Below, piece after piece: positions 45,652 through 54,472 of a stretch of 64,000 bases of DNA. This stretch comes from Telluribacter sp035998675 (GTDB taxonomy: Bacteria; Bacteroidota; Bacteroidia; Cytophagales; Spirosomataceae): positions 1 to 64,000 of the forward strand of contig NZ_DASYHI010000005.1 of NCBI RefSeq assembly GCF_035998675.1. Direction: 5' to 3'. The notes below the pieces were generated by a model. The model did no database searches, was not told where the DNA came from, and saw only the letters and a program-made list of their open reading frames with translations. The position numbers and the translations under genes are program-made. Every line of letters starts with the position of its first letter. Position 1 is the stretch's first letter.

Positions 45652-46362
45652 TTACTTTTTCTCAATTAGCCACTGCGCAATAGCATTAGCTATGATCTGG
45701 TGGCCTGTCAGATTGGGATGATTGACGTGCGACATATACTCTTTCAGGTTGCCGCTGGCGGCTATTTTTTTGAATTCAGCATACGGATCAGCCAGCCCTA
45801 CTCCATATTGTTTCGCCAGCTGCCGGATTTGTTCGGTATGCGGTTCCAGCGGATTATCCGCCGCCAGCAGGTCAACCCGCTGGTCGGGGGACGGTGTTAC
45901 CAGAATCACTTTGATGTTCTGAGCCAGCGCCTTTTTGATCATGTCTTCCCAGGCTTCTTTCGCTTTTTCCAGCCCCATAAACCGGTCGTTCAGGGCATAG
46001 TCAATCAGGAGTACGTCGGGCCGGTGTACCAGTACTTCCTTTTCCAGCCGCTGGTTGCCTTTCTGCGAGTTCTCGCCGCCGATGGCCGTTACGATCACGT
46101 TTATCACGGCGTAGGGGTACTGTTCTTTAAGCTTCTTCAGGACCAGGTGCGGGTACGACTCCAGTGTATGTACTTCGTGGTCGTGCCAAAAACCAGCTGG
46201 TACCGAGTGCCCGTGGAAAACAATGTTGACCGTCCGGTTTTTGGGCCATACCGCATTCAGTTCTTTCTTTACATCGGCCAGGTACTGATCAGGGTCGGCA
46301 ATTTGGGCCTGGGCAGGTACCGCCAGTCCCAGCATAGTAAGCAGAATGAGGAAAATTCTCAT
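45652..46362 (-). CDS. Exported SGNH-hydrolase (putative carbohydrate esterase)
   Basis: A 236-residue protein with a signal peptide (MRIFLILLTMLGLAVPAQAQ). SGNH residues: Ser53 in VFHGHSVPAGFW, Gly and Asn in TAIGGENSQKGN, Asn in IDYALNDRFMG, and His in SHVNHPNLTGHQI. The G-H-S-V block differs from the canonical GDSL. Family relatives include acetylesterases acting on plant polysaccharides, so it may deacetylate the glycan handled by the adjacent locus. It is read away from the GntR gene's end and lies downstream of the toxin-antitoxin pair on the same strand. Confidence 0.82.
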   Translation of the reverse strand: MRIFLILLTMLGLAVPAQAQIADPDQYLADVKKELNAVWPKNRTVNIVFHGHSVPAGFWHDHEVHTLESYPHLVLKKLKEQYPYAVINVIVTAIGGENSQKGNQRLEKEVLVHRPDVLLIDYALNDRFMGLEKAKEAWEDMIKKALAQNIKVILVTPSPDQRVDLLAADNPLEPHTEQIRQLAKQYGVGLADPYAEFKKIAASGNLKEYMSHVNHPNLTGHQIIANAIAQWLIEKK

Positions 46363-46410
46363 GATTGAATAGGAATACTGTATGGATAAGTGGCTAACGA
46401 GCGGGGAGAT

Positions 46411-46739
46411 TCAATCAGGGATATATTTTAAAAGTTCATCCAATTCTTTATCGCTGATATTTTCCTTTTGGGATTTGTCATAAATTGAAAGGAGATAAAC
46501 TGAATTTTCAGCAACTACCAGATTAATGATAAGCCTTGCTCCGCCCGATTTACCTTTTCACTTGGAAGCACGGCCATACGTATCCTGAAGCAGTCTTTAC
46601 CGATGGGCGTACCTTGCTGGGGATTTTCTTTAAGTACCTGCACTAATTCCAGCAGTTCTTTCTTTAAAGAAGCATACTTTTTGATTAATCTTTTGGCCTG
46701 TCTCTCAAAAACGGCAATGGATTTTACATTATAACTCAT
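46411..46739 (-). pseudogene. RelE/ParE-family toxin, frameshifted in the C-terminal half
   Basis: The intact frame (46515-46739, 74 residues) carries the RelE-like start SIAVFERQAKRLIKKYASLKKEL, LKENPQQGTPIG and CFRIRMA, then ends abnormally. The missing end is in another frame: after SEK, the sequence K-G-K-S-G-G-A-R-L-I-I-N continues to the stop at 46411-46413, restoring the family's KGKSGGAR motif and a length of about 110 residues. A single missing A in the run GAAAAGG (near 46550) explains the shift. It is either a real inactivating mutation or a homopolymer sequencing error. The gene overlaps the antitoxin by 11 bases, as usual for such modules. Confidence 0.75.
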
Positions 46740-46935
46740 TCAGAAAGTCTTCTGCATTACGAGCTTCTTTCTTGCCGGTCCGGATCAGTTTCATTTCTTC
46801 AACCGCCTCCCTTATTTCTTCCATCAGCAGAGCTTTGGCATCAGTAAGGGGCGTTGCTTTTACATAGCTAATGCTATTAAGTACTTCCAGCAGCGAGGAT
46901 GCTTTATGGTCGGGTATATCTAACAGTACTTTCAT
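46729..46935 (-). CDS. Antitoxin of a RelE/ParE-type module
   Basis: A 68-residue protein, start ATG 46935. The N-terminal part MKVLLDIPDHKASSLLEVLNS is a short strand-helix as in small Bacteroidota antitoxins. The charged C-terminal helix (EEIREAVEEMKLIRTGKKEARNAEDFLNEL) would wrap around the toxin. The gene precedes and overlaps the RelE-like toxin gene by 11 bases, the standard antitoxin-first order. The family is not further identifiable. If the toxin is truly broken, this antitoxin is an orphan. Confidence 0.75.
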   Translation of the reverse strand: MKVLLDIPDHKASSLLEVLNSISYVKATPLTDAKALLMEEIREAVEEMKLIRTGKKEARNAEDFLNEL

Positions 46936-47034
46936 TTCATAAACTAATTAATAGCTACCAGGCATCACAATTTCTTGCCAGTTTGGTCCAGCTGTGTAAA
47001 GATAAACATACACTTTGATAAATGCCAGCAGGTA

Positions 47035-50025
47035 TCAGGGCTCAACGATTTTTACCTTCATCAGCGTCACCGGCCCCAGCAATCCCGATTTCTTGAGCGG
47101 CACTTCTCCCCAGGGTGTCAGGTTTTTGTTGGCTTTTACAATGTTGGTATTCGTGAATTTTTCGCCCGTCAGCGCATCGCCGGTCATGCGGTTGGACCAG
47201 GTATTGGCTACTTCTACCTTTAACTTATTTTCTCCCTCTTTGACGGCGTCGGTAATGTCAAAGCGGTGCGGTTTTGACCAGGTAATGCCCATTGGTTTAT
47301 CGTTTACCCATACCTCGGCTACTTCGGCTATGTCGCCCAAATCCAGGTATATGCGCCCATCCTTTGGGAGCTGGTTAATTTCAAAAGATTTATCATACGC
47401 CGCTATACCCGAAAAGTGCCGTATGCCTTTATCGGGAGCCTCGGTCCAGGATATAAGTTTGGAGAAGGTGGTTTTGTCGGGAGCGCCCCAGTTTTTGGGG
47501 AATGTGAGGTTCCAGGCACCCGTCAGGGTAGTAACGGGTGATAGTACCTCTACCCGCTGCGAGGCCGATCCTTTTTTTACCTCAAAAGATTTATTCTCCA
47601 ATGAATAAAAACCGTTGGCTGTGTAGTGTATTCTGGGTGGATTACCGTTGACGCTAGCCACGGACTGGTAGTGTGCGCCGGGCTTCTCGTTGGTGAACGC
47701 TACAAAGTAAGAACCGAAGGGTGGAAGGGTAAGGGGCAGCCTGGTTAAATTTCCGGCCTGATCATAGATTGAAACAGGAGCAATCTCACCCGTTTCAGGA
47801 TTCCACAGCTCAGGGGCTTTATTCTTCTGCCGGAAGCTGACGTTATGCGACACCCACTGGTCGGTAGTATTGCGGATCAGATAAAAATCATTACCGTTTT
47901 TGGCGTAGTGGATGTAGTCCAGGGTACCTGCCTGCTGGTCTGGATAACTGAAGTCAGGGGCTACCTGTAAAGCGGCCAGTACCTGAGCGGGTTTAGCATT
48001 GGCGTATATTTTTCCATTTTCACGCGCTTTGGGGTTGAAGGTACTGGTGGTCCAGAGCTGATTGGCGGCGGTAGCTACCTGGGTGCTGGCCTGGGGCTGG
48101 CGATTCAGGCCGGCGGAGCCTGCGGGCTTCTGCCCTACAATAATAGCGCCCTGCTGAGCCAGTACCCTGAGCTTCGCCAGTGCCTCCGGATTCATCTCTG
48201 ATTCATTTCCAACCGTAAGTACCTTGTATCGGCCTACGCCAGGTAGTACCAGTTCTCCCTTGTCAACCGTCAGGTCTCTGATAAGTACTTCAGTATTAAT
48301 AATCTCGTAATCATAGCCCGGCCCGACGCTGAACCGGGTGTTCTTGGGCGGTACCAAGTTAGGTACCTTATCGCCGTAGTAGTAGAGTACATCCGCCACA
48401 AAATCGGTGTTTTGCAGGATGTAGGAAATGCGGCTCAGGTACTCGTTGAAAGGCCTGATCTTGGGCCACCAGGCGCGACGGTCGTTGTAGTGGGTACCGG
48501 CAAAGTAGGCAATACCTGGATACCCGAAGCCCGTAGGATTGTGGGGAAATCCGTGAATGACCAGCCGGTTCATTCCTTCGCAGAAAGCGCGGTCAGCGAT
48601 GACCTTCAGGTCAGCGGGGCCTTCCTGCCAGTCCCAGTAGCTGGTAAAGGCTTCTTCCTCCACCATACCCCGTTTATAAATATGGGAGGCTGCGGCAATC
48701 TCCTTCACCAGCCAGATCAGATCCACCACGCTATCCTTGTCAAAGAACGTCCGGTTGTACCAGAATTCACCGCGCGGAATGTCCAGCGACCCCAGCGCTT
48801 TGAGCGTTTCGACGGGAATGTGGTGCAGGTGCCCCGGTCCACCGGCTTCGGACGTGATTTTGAGTCCGTACCTGTTGCAGATTTCCTTTGACTTCCGGTA
48901 GTGATTGTTGATCATCAGCTCCGAGAAGGTCTTTGTAAAATCAAAGTTGAAGTCTGCCTGGGTTTTCGCGTCAAACAGCTCAGGATTGTAAATGGCCGGA
49001 ATGAACTTGTAAATATCGTAGCCGTGCAACTGCCGGAAGGTAACGGGCAGCGACGAGGTCCAGGTAAATTCCTTGGCTTCGTAGCTGGCCAGGTACAGGT
49101 ACTTCAGAGCGCTCTTGCTGAAATCTCCGAGGCGGGGCTTCAGGCGGTCAATGAAGTACATCAGGTGCATTTCGGTGGCCGTCGAATCAAAGTGGTCGAT
49201 AATCGGCCCGAGTGAATTAGGCGTGGGCCGAATCAGCTGCTCACCCGAGTTGGAGCAGACGTAGCGATACACGTCCCAATCTCCGGCAGGTGCTTTCCAG
49301 GAAAGTATTTCGGACTTGGGATCAAAGTACCTGGTCACGTTGATGATCGTAGAAGTATCAGTCAGATTTTTGGCACCGGCCGGGAGGGCAATCACCGCCA
49401 CTTCTTCCCGGTACACGGGCTTGCCCGATGCGTCATATTCAATCTGGCGAGGTTTGCCGTTACGGTCGGGTGTGATGGTCGGAAAGGGTAATTTAACTTT
49501 CGCGGCAGTAGTACCGTTTACAGGAGTTTTGGAAAAGTAGAGCGTTTTGGCCGCATATTTAGGTTGTACCCAGCTTCCGCCCGCGTTCCAGCTGCTGGCC
49601 AGGTTCAGGCCCACTTCCAGGTCCAGTTTACCAGCTTCCTTAATGGCCATTTCGATCACATCCAGCGACTCGTTACCCATATAGGCCGGTCCGGCGGGGA
49701 TGATGCCGTTGGGGTCGCTGGCGGGTGGCAGGCCTATTTCAAATATATCCACGCCACCCAGTCCGGCGTTTTTGATAGCCAGCAGCTCCTCTTTAAGGCG
49801 CACCTTATCCACGTAGCCATTGAGCCACCACCAGTACACCTTGGGACGCGCCTGAGTAGGTGGACTTTTAAACCCCGCTTTCAGGGCCGAAAGCTCCGTA
49901 TCCGCTTTTCTGGGGGTACTGAAAGAAAACAGAACACCGGCTCCCAGCAGGACAAGCAGGCTGAGCAATTTCCAACTGCCCATCCGCTTCAGAAGAAGAA
50001 AGCCAGAATTTAGGGGGCTTGCCAT
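47035..50025 (-). CDS. GH106-like alpha-L-rhamnosidase (copy 1)
   Basis: A 996-residue exported protein. The hydrophobic segment SWKLLSLLVLLGAGVLFSFS acts as signal or anchor; starting at an internal ATG (49983) would give a normal signal peptide. The catalytic region opens with KVYWWWLNGYVDKVRLKEEL, GLGGVDIFEIG and NLASSWNAGGSWV, typical of GH106. Later blocks include IIDHFDSTATEMHLMYFIDRL, SEAGGPGHLHHIP and RLVIHGFPHNPTGF. The C-terminus has a galactose-binding-like beta-sandwich (GRIYLDLGDIAEVAEVWVNDKPMGITW). It removes terminal alpha-L-rhamnose from glycans. It starts 8 bases after the stop of a paralogous gene and ends the operon. Confidence 0.88.
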   Translation of the reverse strand: MASPLNSGFLLLKRMGSWKLLSLLVLLGAGVLFSFSTPRKADTELSALKAGFKSPPTQARPKVYWWWLNGYVDKVRLKEELLAIKNAGLGGVDIFEIGLPPASDPNGIIPAGPAYMGNESLDVIEMAIKEAGKLDLEVGLNLASSWNAGGSWVQPKYAAKTLYFSKTPVNGTTAAKVKLPFPTITPDRNGKPRQIEYDASGKPVYREEVAVIALPAGAKNLTDTSTIINVTRYFDPKSEILSWKAPAGDWDVYRYVCSNSGEQLIRPTPNSLGPIIDHFDSTATEMHLMYFIDRLKPRLGDFSKSALKYLYLASYEAKEFTWTSSLPVTFRQLHGYDIYKFIPAIYNPELFDAKTQADFNFDFTKTFSELMINNHYRKSKEICNRYGLKITSEAGGPGHLHHIPVETLKALGSLDIPRGEFWYNRTFFDKDSVVDLIWLVKEIAAASHIYKRGMVEEEAFTSYWDWQEGPADLKVIADRAFCEGMNRLVIHGFPHNPTGFGYPGIAYFAGTHYNDRRAWWPKIRPFNEYLSRISYILQNTDFVADVLYYYGDKVPNLVPPKNTRFSVGPGYDYEIINTEVLIRDLTVDKGELVLPGVGRYKVLTVGNESEMNPEALAKLRVLAQQGAIIVGQKPAGSAGLNRQPQASTQVATAANQLWTTSTFNPKARENGKIYANAKPAQVLAALQVAPDFSYPDQQAGTLDYIHYAKNGNDFYLIRNTTDQWVSHNVSFRQKNKAPELWNPETGEIAPVSIYDQAGNLTRLPLTLPPFGSYFVAFTNEKPGAHYQSVASVNGNPPRIHYTANGFYSLENKSFEVKKGSASQRVEVLSPVTTLTGAWNLTFPKNWGAPDKTTFSKLISWTEAPDKGIRHFSGIAAYDKSFEINQLPKDGRIYLDLGDIAEVAEVWVNDKPMGITWSKPHRFDITDAVKEGENKLKVEVANTWSNRMTGDALTGEKFTNTNIVKANKNLTPWGEVPLKKSGLLGPVTLMKVKIVEP

Positions 50026-50033
50026 TAGAGTAC

Positions 50034-52976
50034 TTAGTTAACGGGTTGAACATGCTGAATCGTAACGGGGCCCATCAGGCCGGATTCTACCAGGGGCGTT
50101 TCCGACCACAGCAGCTCCCGGGACCCCCGTACTTTTAGGTTGGTGCGGGTGTAGTTTTCCTTTTCGTTGATATCGCCGATAATCCGGTTCGACCAGGTAT
50201 TAATTACCTCCACCCGTAACGAGTTTTCGCCTGGCTTGATGGCGTCGGTGACGTCGTAACGGTAGGGAGCAGCCCAGGTAATACCCAGTGGCTTACCGTT
50301 CAGCCACACTTCGGCTACTTTGCCCACCTTACCCAGATCCAGGTAGACCCTGCCCGATTGATTAGCCGGTTTATTGTAGCTGAATGTTTTGGTATACATA
50401 CCGGAACCGGAGTAGTGCGCTAGTCCTTTATCTGGTGATTGGGTCCAGGAGATGAGATCCGGGAAAGTAGCCTTTTCGGGTGCACCCCAGCCCTTGGTAA
50501 ACTGCACCTCCCACGCCCCTTTGACAGGCTGGACCTGAATGTTATTCGTTACTTTTTTAGAAGTTGAAGTACCCGTTAACTCGTAAGAGCCATTCTCCAT
50601 AAACTGCAATCCCTGAGGAGTATACATAAACAGGGGCGGGTGCGTAGAGGCTGAGGTTACGGCCTTGTAGTGGGGCGTACTACCTCCTTTGGTAAAGACA
50701 ACAAAGTAAGAGCCATAGGGGCCGAAGCTTAAAGGTACTTCCATATAGTCACCTGCCTGATTAAAGACATTGATTGGAATAGCCTCGCCCGTTACCGGAT
50801 TCCAAAGTTCGGGCGATTTGCCCTGCTGCCGGAAGGAAACGAGCCGCGCTACGGACTTGTCGCTGGTGTTACGAACGAAGTAAAAATCCAGATCGCCTTT
50901 TTTATGGTGGATAAAGTCAAGTACCGGCTGACTTTTTCCCATGTAGTCCAGCCGCTGTGATCCTTTGTCGGGGTAGTCAAAATCGGGCTTTACGTTAATG
51001 GCCTGTAGAATCTGTAGCGCCGGAGCCGTGAACACTTTTCCTTTTTTCAGGTCATTTTGGCCAAATGCCCCTGATCCACTCCATAGCCGGTCGGCTACGG
51101 TTTGGCTGGCTCCCCATACTCCGGTAGGTTTGGTACCGGTAATAATGGCGCCTGCCCTGGATAGTTCTTCCAGTTTCTTGAGTACCGCTGGGTCATTGCC
51201 CACTATTTCGTCCAGTGCCAGTACTTTAAACTGTGCCCCGTACGGCAGGGTGAGCAGCCCGTCTTTGACGGTAAGGTCGTTCAGTAGTTTTTCGGTATTA
51301 ATAATTTCGTAGTCATACCCGGAGCCGACGGCAAAGCGGGCGTTTTTGGGCGTGCCGAAGTTAGGTACCTTGTTGCCGTAGTAGTAGAGTACGTCGGCGG
51401 CAAAGTCGGTCACCTGCAAGACGTACGATACCCGCGCCAGGTAGTCGTTGAAGGGTTTAACTTTGGGCCACCAGGTAGTTTTGACGTTGAAGTGGGTACC
51501 GGCGGCGTACACATTGCCCGGAAAACCTTCCTTTGTGGGATTATGGGTAAAGCCATGGATTACGGCCCGGCTCATGCCTTCGCAGAAAGCCCGGTCGCCG
51601 ATGGGGCGCATGTCGCCTGGGCCTTCCTGCCAGTTCTGAAAACTGGTGAAGGCTTCCAGTTCGGTAATCTTGCGCTGGTAGAGGTGCGAAGCGGCCGCAA
51701 TCTCCTTGACCAGCATTAGCAGGTCAATGCTGTCTTTAGTGTCGTCGAGCCGTTCGTGGTTGATCCAGAACTCCCCGCGGGGAACATCCAGTGAGCCTAA
51801 GGCTTTGATGGCCTCTACGGGTACATTGTGCAGCGGTGGGCCCGGCCCTCCCGATTCGGAGATCAGGTTCAGCCCGTAGCTGTTGGCAATTTCTTTTCCC
51901 TTCCGGTAATGATTGTTAATCATCAGCTCCGAAATGGTCCGGTTCAGGTCCTGCCGGAAACGGTCGGTAGTAGAGGGGTCGAAGGCGGTTTTGTTAAAAA
52001 TATAGGGAAGAAACTTCGCTACGTCGTAGCCGTTCAGCTTCCTGAACTCACTGGCAAGTGATGGCGTCCACAGGGCATTTTTAGCTTCAAAGCTGGCCAG
52101 GTACAGGTTTTTCAGGGCCGTTTTTCGAAAATCACCCAGTACCGGTTTCAGACGATTGATGAAGTACATGAAGTGCATCCGGGTAGCCGTGGAGTCGAAA
52201 TGATCGATGATGGGCCCTTTGGAATTAGGACTCGGCAGCAGCAGCGGGTCACCTGAGTTGGAGCAGACGTAGCGGTGGATCTCCCAGGAACCAGTGGGTA
52301 CCTGCCAGTTCAGCGTTTCGGTTTTTGGGTCAAAAAAGCGGGATACATTGACGATCCGGGTGGTATCCAGGTAGGTACCTCCGGCCTGAACCGGAATGGC
52401 CAGTACCGCTACTTCCTGCCGAAACAGGGGCTTGCCATCGGCCCCGAACTGAATCAACAGATCAGCTCCTTTGGCATCTTTTCGGGGTATGTCCGGGAAA
52501 GGTACCTGAATAGTCTGTCGCCCCGGCTTCTCCACTTTTATTTTAGAAAAATAGAGTGACTTCGCCGCGTACTCCGGCGTGACCCAACTACCTCCCGCGT
52601 TCCAGCTACTGGCTAGGTTCAGACCCACTTCCAGTCCCAGTTTTCCGGCTTCCTTTATGGCCATTGTGATCGTGTTCAGTGACTCATCGCCCATAAAGGC
52701 CGGCCCCGCGGGTACTAGTCCGTCAGGTCGGAAGCCTATCTCGAAAATATCCACGCCACCCAGTCCAGCCTTCTTGATACTCCGCAGTTCTTCTTTGAGC
52801 AGGGTCGTATCGGTATGCCCGTTGAGCCACCACCAGTACACCTTGGCCCGGGAGGTACCCTGGGGATCTTTGAAACCGGCCTGGAGGGTTTTCAGATCCT
52901 GAGCAATACTGGTACCTGCCATCCAGCAGGAGGTAAGAAGCAGGAAAGTCAGGGATTTAAAAGTATATTTTTTCAT
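50034..52976 (-). CDS. GH106-like alpha-L-rhamnosidase (copy 2)
   Basis: A 980-residue protein with a signal peptide (MKKYTFKSLTFLLLTSCWMAGTSIAQ; a Cys at 17 could also be lipidated). It is collinear with the downstream gene: KVYWWWLNGHTDTTLLKEEL, GLGGVDIFEIGF, NLASSWNAGGSWV, SESGGPGPPLHNVPVEAIKALGSLDVPRGEFW and the same C-terminal beta-sandwich (VYLDLGKVGKVAEVWLNGKPLGITW). The two paralogs differ around the segment equivalent to GPGHLHHIP, here with two inserted residues, so they may act on different rhamnosyl linkages. It sits between the sulfatase and the other rhamnosidase on the minus strand. Confidence 0.88.
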   Translation of the reverse strand: MKKYTFKSLTFLLLTSCWMAGTSIAQDLKTLQAGFKDPQGTSRAKVYWWWLNGHTDTTLLKEELRSIKKAGLGGVDIFEIGFRPDGLVPAGPAFMGDESLNTITMAIKEAGKLGLEVGLNLASSWNAGGSWVTPEYAAKSLYFSKIKVEKPGRQTIQVPFPDIPRKDAKGADLLIQFGADGKPLFRQEVAVLAIPVQAGGTYLDTTRIVNVSRFFDPKTETLNWQVPTGSWEIHRYVCSNSGDPLLLPSPNSKGPIIDHFDSTATRMHFMYFINRLKPVLGDFRKTALKNLYLASFEAKNALWTPSLASEFRKLNGYDVAKFLPYIFNKTAFDPSTTDRFRQDLNRTISELMINNHYRKGKEIANSYGLNLISESGGPGPPLHNVPVEAIKALGSLDVPRGEFWINHERLDDTKDSIDLLMLVKEIAAASHLYQRKITELEAFTSFQNWQEGPGDMRPIGDRAFCEGMSRAVIHGFTHNPTKEGFPGNVYAAGTHFNVKTTWWPKVKPFNDYLARVSYVLQVTDFAADVLYYYGNKVPNFGTPKNARFAVGSGYDYEIINTEKLLNDLTVKDGLLTLPYGAQFKVLALDEIVGNDPAVLKKLEELSRAGAIITGTKPTGVWGASQTVADRLWSGSGAFGQNDLKKGKVFTAPALQILQAINVKPDFDYPDKGSQRLDYMGKSQPVLDFIHHKKGDLDFYFVRNTSDKSVARLVSFRQQGKSPELWNPVTGEAIPINVFNQAGDYMEVPLSFGPYGSYFVVFTKGGSTPHYKAVTSASTHPPLFMYTPQGLQFMENGSYELTGTSTSKKVTNNIQVQPVKGAWEVQFTKGWGAPEKATFPDLISWTQSPDKGLAHYSGSGMYTKTFSYNKPANQSGRVYLDLGKVGKVAEVWLNGKPLGITWAAPYRYDVTDAIKPGENSLRVEVINTWSNRIIGDINEKENYTRTNLKVRGSRELLWSETPLVESGLMGPVTIQHVQPVN

Positions 52977-53010
52977 TTCTTTAAGGATTTAGAGAGGATA
53001 TAGGCGACGG

Positions 53011-54417
53011 TCAGGGAATTGGAATACTATCCTGGTTTTTGACCATCCACTGATTCAGACTCTTTTTGAGCCGGGCCTTTACCGGCTGGTAATTGGTCTC
53101 GTAGGCTAGGTTTTTGGTTTCGCCAGGGTCGTTCCACAGGTCGAACAACTGCTCGTTGTGGGTGCCCTGGTTGTACACATTGTACTTATAGCGCTGGTCC
53201 CGGATCATACGGGCGTGGCGGGATTGATTCTCTTTATCATCTTCCAGTTGCACGACCACGTGCTCGCGCAAGGTAGCGTCAGGATTTTCCAGTACTTTAC
53301 GAAGGCTGGTACCGGTAAACGCTGGCGGATTAGGGATACCGGCGTAGTCGCACAAAGTAGGAGCCAGATCAATGTTCGACACCAGTTGCTTCCGGTCGAT
53401 TCGTCCTGCGGGGATATGGCCTTTCCAGCTAATGCCAAACGGAACCAAAACGGCTTCTTCATAGAGACTTAGCTTTGCGGCCCATTTGTGCGCCGCCGAC
53501 CCGTCGCCGTGGTCGCTGGTGAACACGATAATCGTATTGTTATCGAGCTTCTGTTCGCGCAGAGCGTTCATGATCTTTCCAATTTCCCCATCCACCTTTT
53601 CTGCAAACCGGTAGTAGTGGTACAGGTAGGCCCGCCAGTCGGCTTCGTTGTAGTGCTGGGTTCGGAGCAGTTCGTCGCCGTAGTGGTCCATCAGCCGCTT
53701 CTCTTCCAGCCACTGGGGCTCCTTCATGGGAGGATCGAAGTTAGGAGGCAAAGGAGGCAGCGAAGCTTTAATCTCCGAGGCTTTGGCATAATTAGCAGGC
53801 TGGCGGGGTACGTGACAGATGTCGTGCGGGTTGTGGAGCGACACCGCCAGCATAAAGGGCTTGGAATCTTTATAATTCTTTAGGTATTTGACGGCGGCGT
53901 CGGCAATAGGTCGGTCGGTATCTTCCCCCAGTTCCCAGGACTTGGCCAGGGATTGGAAAGGAATGACCTTGAATCCATTTACAGAGTCTTTGCCCGATTG
54001 GGCGGGGTATGATTCGGGCAAGTGCCACTTACCGGTCCAGGCGGTGTTATAGCCCGCTTTACCAAAAATAGTACCAATGGTCGGAATGGAAGGAGAGATA
54101 TAAGCCGAGTTGTTCCAGACCACGCCGGTTTCGTGAGGCATCCGGCCCGTAATGAGGCTGCTCCGGGAAGGACCGCAGACGGGCGAACTGCAGTAGGATT
54201 CGGTAAAATAGACGCCACGTTTGGCCAGGGCGTCCATGTTAGGCGTTTTCAGATTGGGATTCCCCATCAGGCTCAGGCAGTCATTCGTCTGCTGATCGGT
54301 CATGATGATCAGGACATTGGGACGCTGGGGAGCAGAAGTGGGAGATGTAGTCTGAAAACCGTATAGCAGGGCCGCCCCTGCGCATAGCATAATCGATAAT
54401 AAACCTGTCTTCTTCAT
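53011..54417 (-). CDS. Type I sulfatase (formylglycine, Cys-type)
   Basis: A 468-residue exported enzyme (signal MKKTGLLSIMLCAGAALLYGFQ). RPNVLIIMTDQQTNDCL supplies the metal-binding Asp residues. The formylglycine motif is C-G-P-S-R with Cys81 in SSPVCGPSRSSLITGR. Later blocks are WTGKWHLPE (Lys, His), HNPHD and FTSDHGDGSAAHKW (Asp, His), completing the arylsulfatase site. It needs a formylglycine-generating enzyme encoded elsewhere. It implies that the glycan processed here carries sulfate esters. It is located 34 bases upstream of the GH106 copy 2 in transcription order, so it is co-transcribed with both rhamnosidases. Confidence 0.92.
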   Translation of the reverse strand: MKKTGLLSIMLCAGAALLYGFQTTSPTSAPQRPNVLIIMTDQQTNDCLSLMGNPNLKTPNMDALAKRGVYFTESYCSSPVCGPSRSSLITGRMPHETGVVWNNSAYISPSIPTIGTIFGKAGYNTAWTGKWHLPESYPAQSGKDSVNGFKVIPFQSLAKSWELGEDTDRPIADAAVKYLKNYKDSKPFMLAVSLHNPHDICHVPRQPANYAKASEIKASLPPLPPNFDPPMKEPQWLEEKRLMDHYGDELLRTQHYNEADWRAYLYHYYRFAEKVDGEIGKIMNALREQKLDNNTIIVFTSDHGDGSAAHKWAAKLSLYEEAVLVPFGISWKGHIPAGRIDRKQLVSNIDLAPTLCDYAGIPNPPAFTGTSLRKVLENPDATLREHVVVQLEDDKENQSRHARMIRDQRYKYNVYNQGTHNEQLFDLWNDPGETKNLAYETNYQPVKARLKKSLNQWMVKNQDSIPIP

Positions 54418-54472
54418 TTCACAACTAATTTTTTATGTCAAATAGTCATTTGTTCCGCGCGGAGGCGGCTGC

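Noticed and set aside
52575..53003. Plus-strand frames opposite the start of the GH106 copy 2
   Set aside because: They overlap the coding and signal-peptide region of a well-supported minus-strand gene.
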